From a virus, in the IMG/VR virus record IMGVR_UViG_3300047667_000954, positions 1-55,900 of that record: a stretch of 55,900 nucleotides of DNA; one strand, 5' to 3'. A model generated the notes under the pieces. It did no database searches and had not been told where the DNA came from. It was given only the letters and a program-made list of their open reading frames with translations. Both the position numbers and the translations under genes were made by a program. Shown in pieces: positions 55,222 to 55,900 of this stretch. Position 1 is the first letter of the stretch. Every line of letters begins with the position of its first letter.

Positions 55222-55900
55222 TTGCTATCCAATTTTTCTATAAGTGCAGTAAAGTTTCGATCCAAACTGCGCTTGTTCATAACATGTATATTTTCACCAG
55301 TGATACGAGTAAGAGAATTTTTCCAATTTTCTTTATTATTGTTCACCAAATAAATCCAATCATCTACTGCATTAATTTTTGCAATATCATCACGTTGGCT
55401 CATGTTTATTAGTTTACCAGGAAATTTACCAATACTACTTCCTGCCGCCATACCATCCATGATATGACGGGCAATTGAAACGCAAAAATCAGTTCTGTAC
55501 ATTCCCTTGGGGAATCCATAAAGCAATTGATAAAAATTATAATTGTCTGATATGTGTGCCCACAAGTCGAAGAATGTATTGGCGCCATCACTGTTCCGAT
55601 TAAAGTAAATGGCAGTGCTCCAAATCATCGGGATACCAGTGGTGTGCAAGAATTGTTGTGGGTCAGCTGGCGGCTCGCCTATCAAGTCTTCTGCTTCATG
55701 AAACATAATTACATCTTCATTACTATCAAAACAGTACTCGAGCTGATTGTTTTGTAGAATATAATCAGTATCCAAAAGTAACGTGCGATCGTACGGCGTG
55801 TATTCTATAATGCGATGCTTATTTGTATTCTTAAAGTCACTTACAAAGTTAGTGTACGGGGAGTCATAATGTATTCTTTTGTTATGCGTAAAATTGCTGT
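55218..55900 (-). CDS. Glycosyltransferase (GT-A, DxD), 5' truncated by window edge
   Basis: The reading frame is open to the right end of the window; the apparent start at 55775 is a TTG inside the gene. Translating upstream gives YTPYDRTLLLDTDYIL, in which DTD is the metal-binding DxD of GT-A glycosyltransferases. The visible part is about 227 residues. FFDLWAHISD and PKGMYRTDFCVSIARHIMDG are typical of phage glycosyltransferase-like proteins. The N terminus lies outside the window. Acceptor unknown. Confidence 0.75.
   Translation of the reverse strand, partial: SNFTHNKRIHYDSPYTNFVSDFKNTNKHRIIEYTPYDRTLLLDTDYILQNNQLEYCFDSNEDVIMFHEAEDLIGEPPADPQQFLHTTGIPMIWSTAIYFNRNSDGANTFFDLWAHISDNYNFYQLLYGFPKGMYRTDFCVSIARHIMDGMAAGSSIGKFPGKLINMSQRDDIAKINAVDDWIYLVNNNKENWKNSLTRITGENIHVMNKRSLDRNFTALIEKLDSK

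Overview
This window is a gene-dense stretch of a lytic, T4-related (myovirus-type) phage genome, probably from an aquatic or environmental source. The evidence is a T4-style replication set (family B DNA polymerase, gp45-type sliding clamp, Rnh-type 5' nuclease, a DsbA-like dsDNA-binding protein), phage nucleotide-metabolism genes (thymidylate synthase, dihydrofolate reductase, thymidine kinase, GTP cyclohydrolase I) and T4/cyanophage-like late promoter motifs (ATAAATA/CTAAATA). These sit beside near-consensus sigma70-type promoters. No photosynthesis genes, tRNAs, CRISPR arrays, integrase or insertion sequences were seen. The host cannot be named from the sequence.

Layout. 1-3.4 kb: phage proteins of unknown role and an NMN-adenylyltransferase-like enzyme. 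3.4-5.3 kb: endolysin, an isolated HRTDGPA-repeat (YwqK/MORN_2-like) protein and DsbA. 5.4-9.5 kb: DNA polymerase and clamp. 9.8-19.4 kb: a 7-deazaguanine DNA-modification block (QueD-like, DpdA-like transglycosylase, FolE, QueE), interleaved with a nucleotidyltransferase-cupin fusion, a glycosyltransferase, thymidine kinase, peptide deformylase and S-adenosylmethionine synthetase. 19.8-22.2 kb: 5' nuclease and conserved phage proteins. 22.3-25.4 kb: many very small genes, several with TAG stops and AAAGGAGG ribosome-binding sites, plus a duplicated promoter cassette. 25.4-29.4 kb: twelve tandem paralogues built from 23-residue modules, each overlapping the next by 8 nt. 29.4-33.6 kb: a MoxR-type AAA+ ATPase and its HELGH/VWA-like partner. 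33.6-38 kb: conserved small proteins, DHFR, thymidylate synthase, a methyltransferase and a GNAT-like protein. 38-55.9 kb: an almost wholly minus-strand cluster of five radical-SAM enzymes, four glycosyltransferase-like proteins, methyltransferases, two 2-oxoglutarate oxygenase-like proteins, a PP-loop ATPase, a fibrinogen-like domain protein, a one-TM protein and several unknown proteins.

How the genes may work together. FolE, QueD, QueE and a QueC-like protein would convert GTP to preQ0, which DpdA would exchange for guanine in phage DNA, a known anti-restriction strategy. MetK would supply SAM to QueE, the five other radical-SAM enzymes and the methyltransferases. The minus-strand cluster looks like an undescribed modification system acting on a glycan, peptide or nucleotide. 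Its substrate cannot be read from the sequence. The 12-gene modular-repeat array is the other standout: protein lengths follow about 47 + 23n residues, and a truncated copy at its left edge points to expansion and contraction by recombination.
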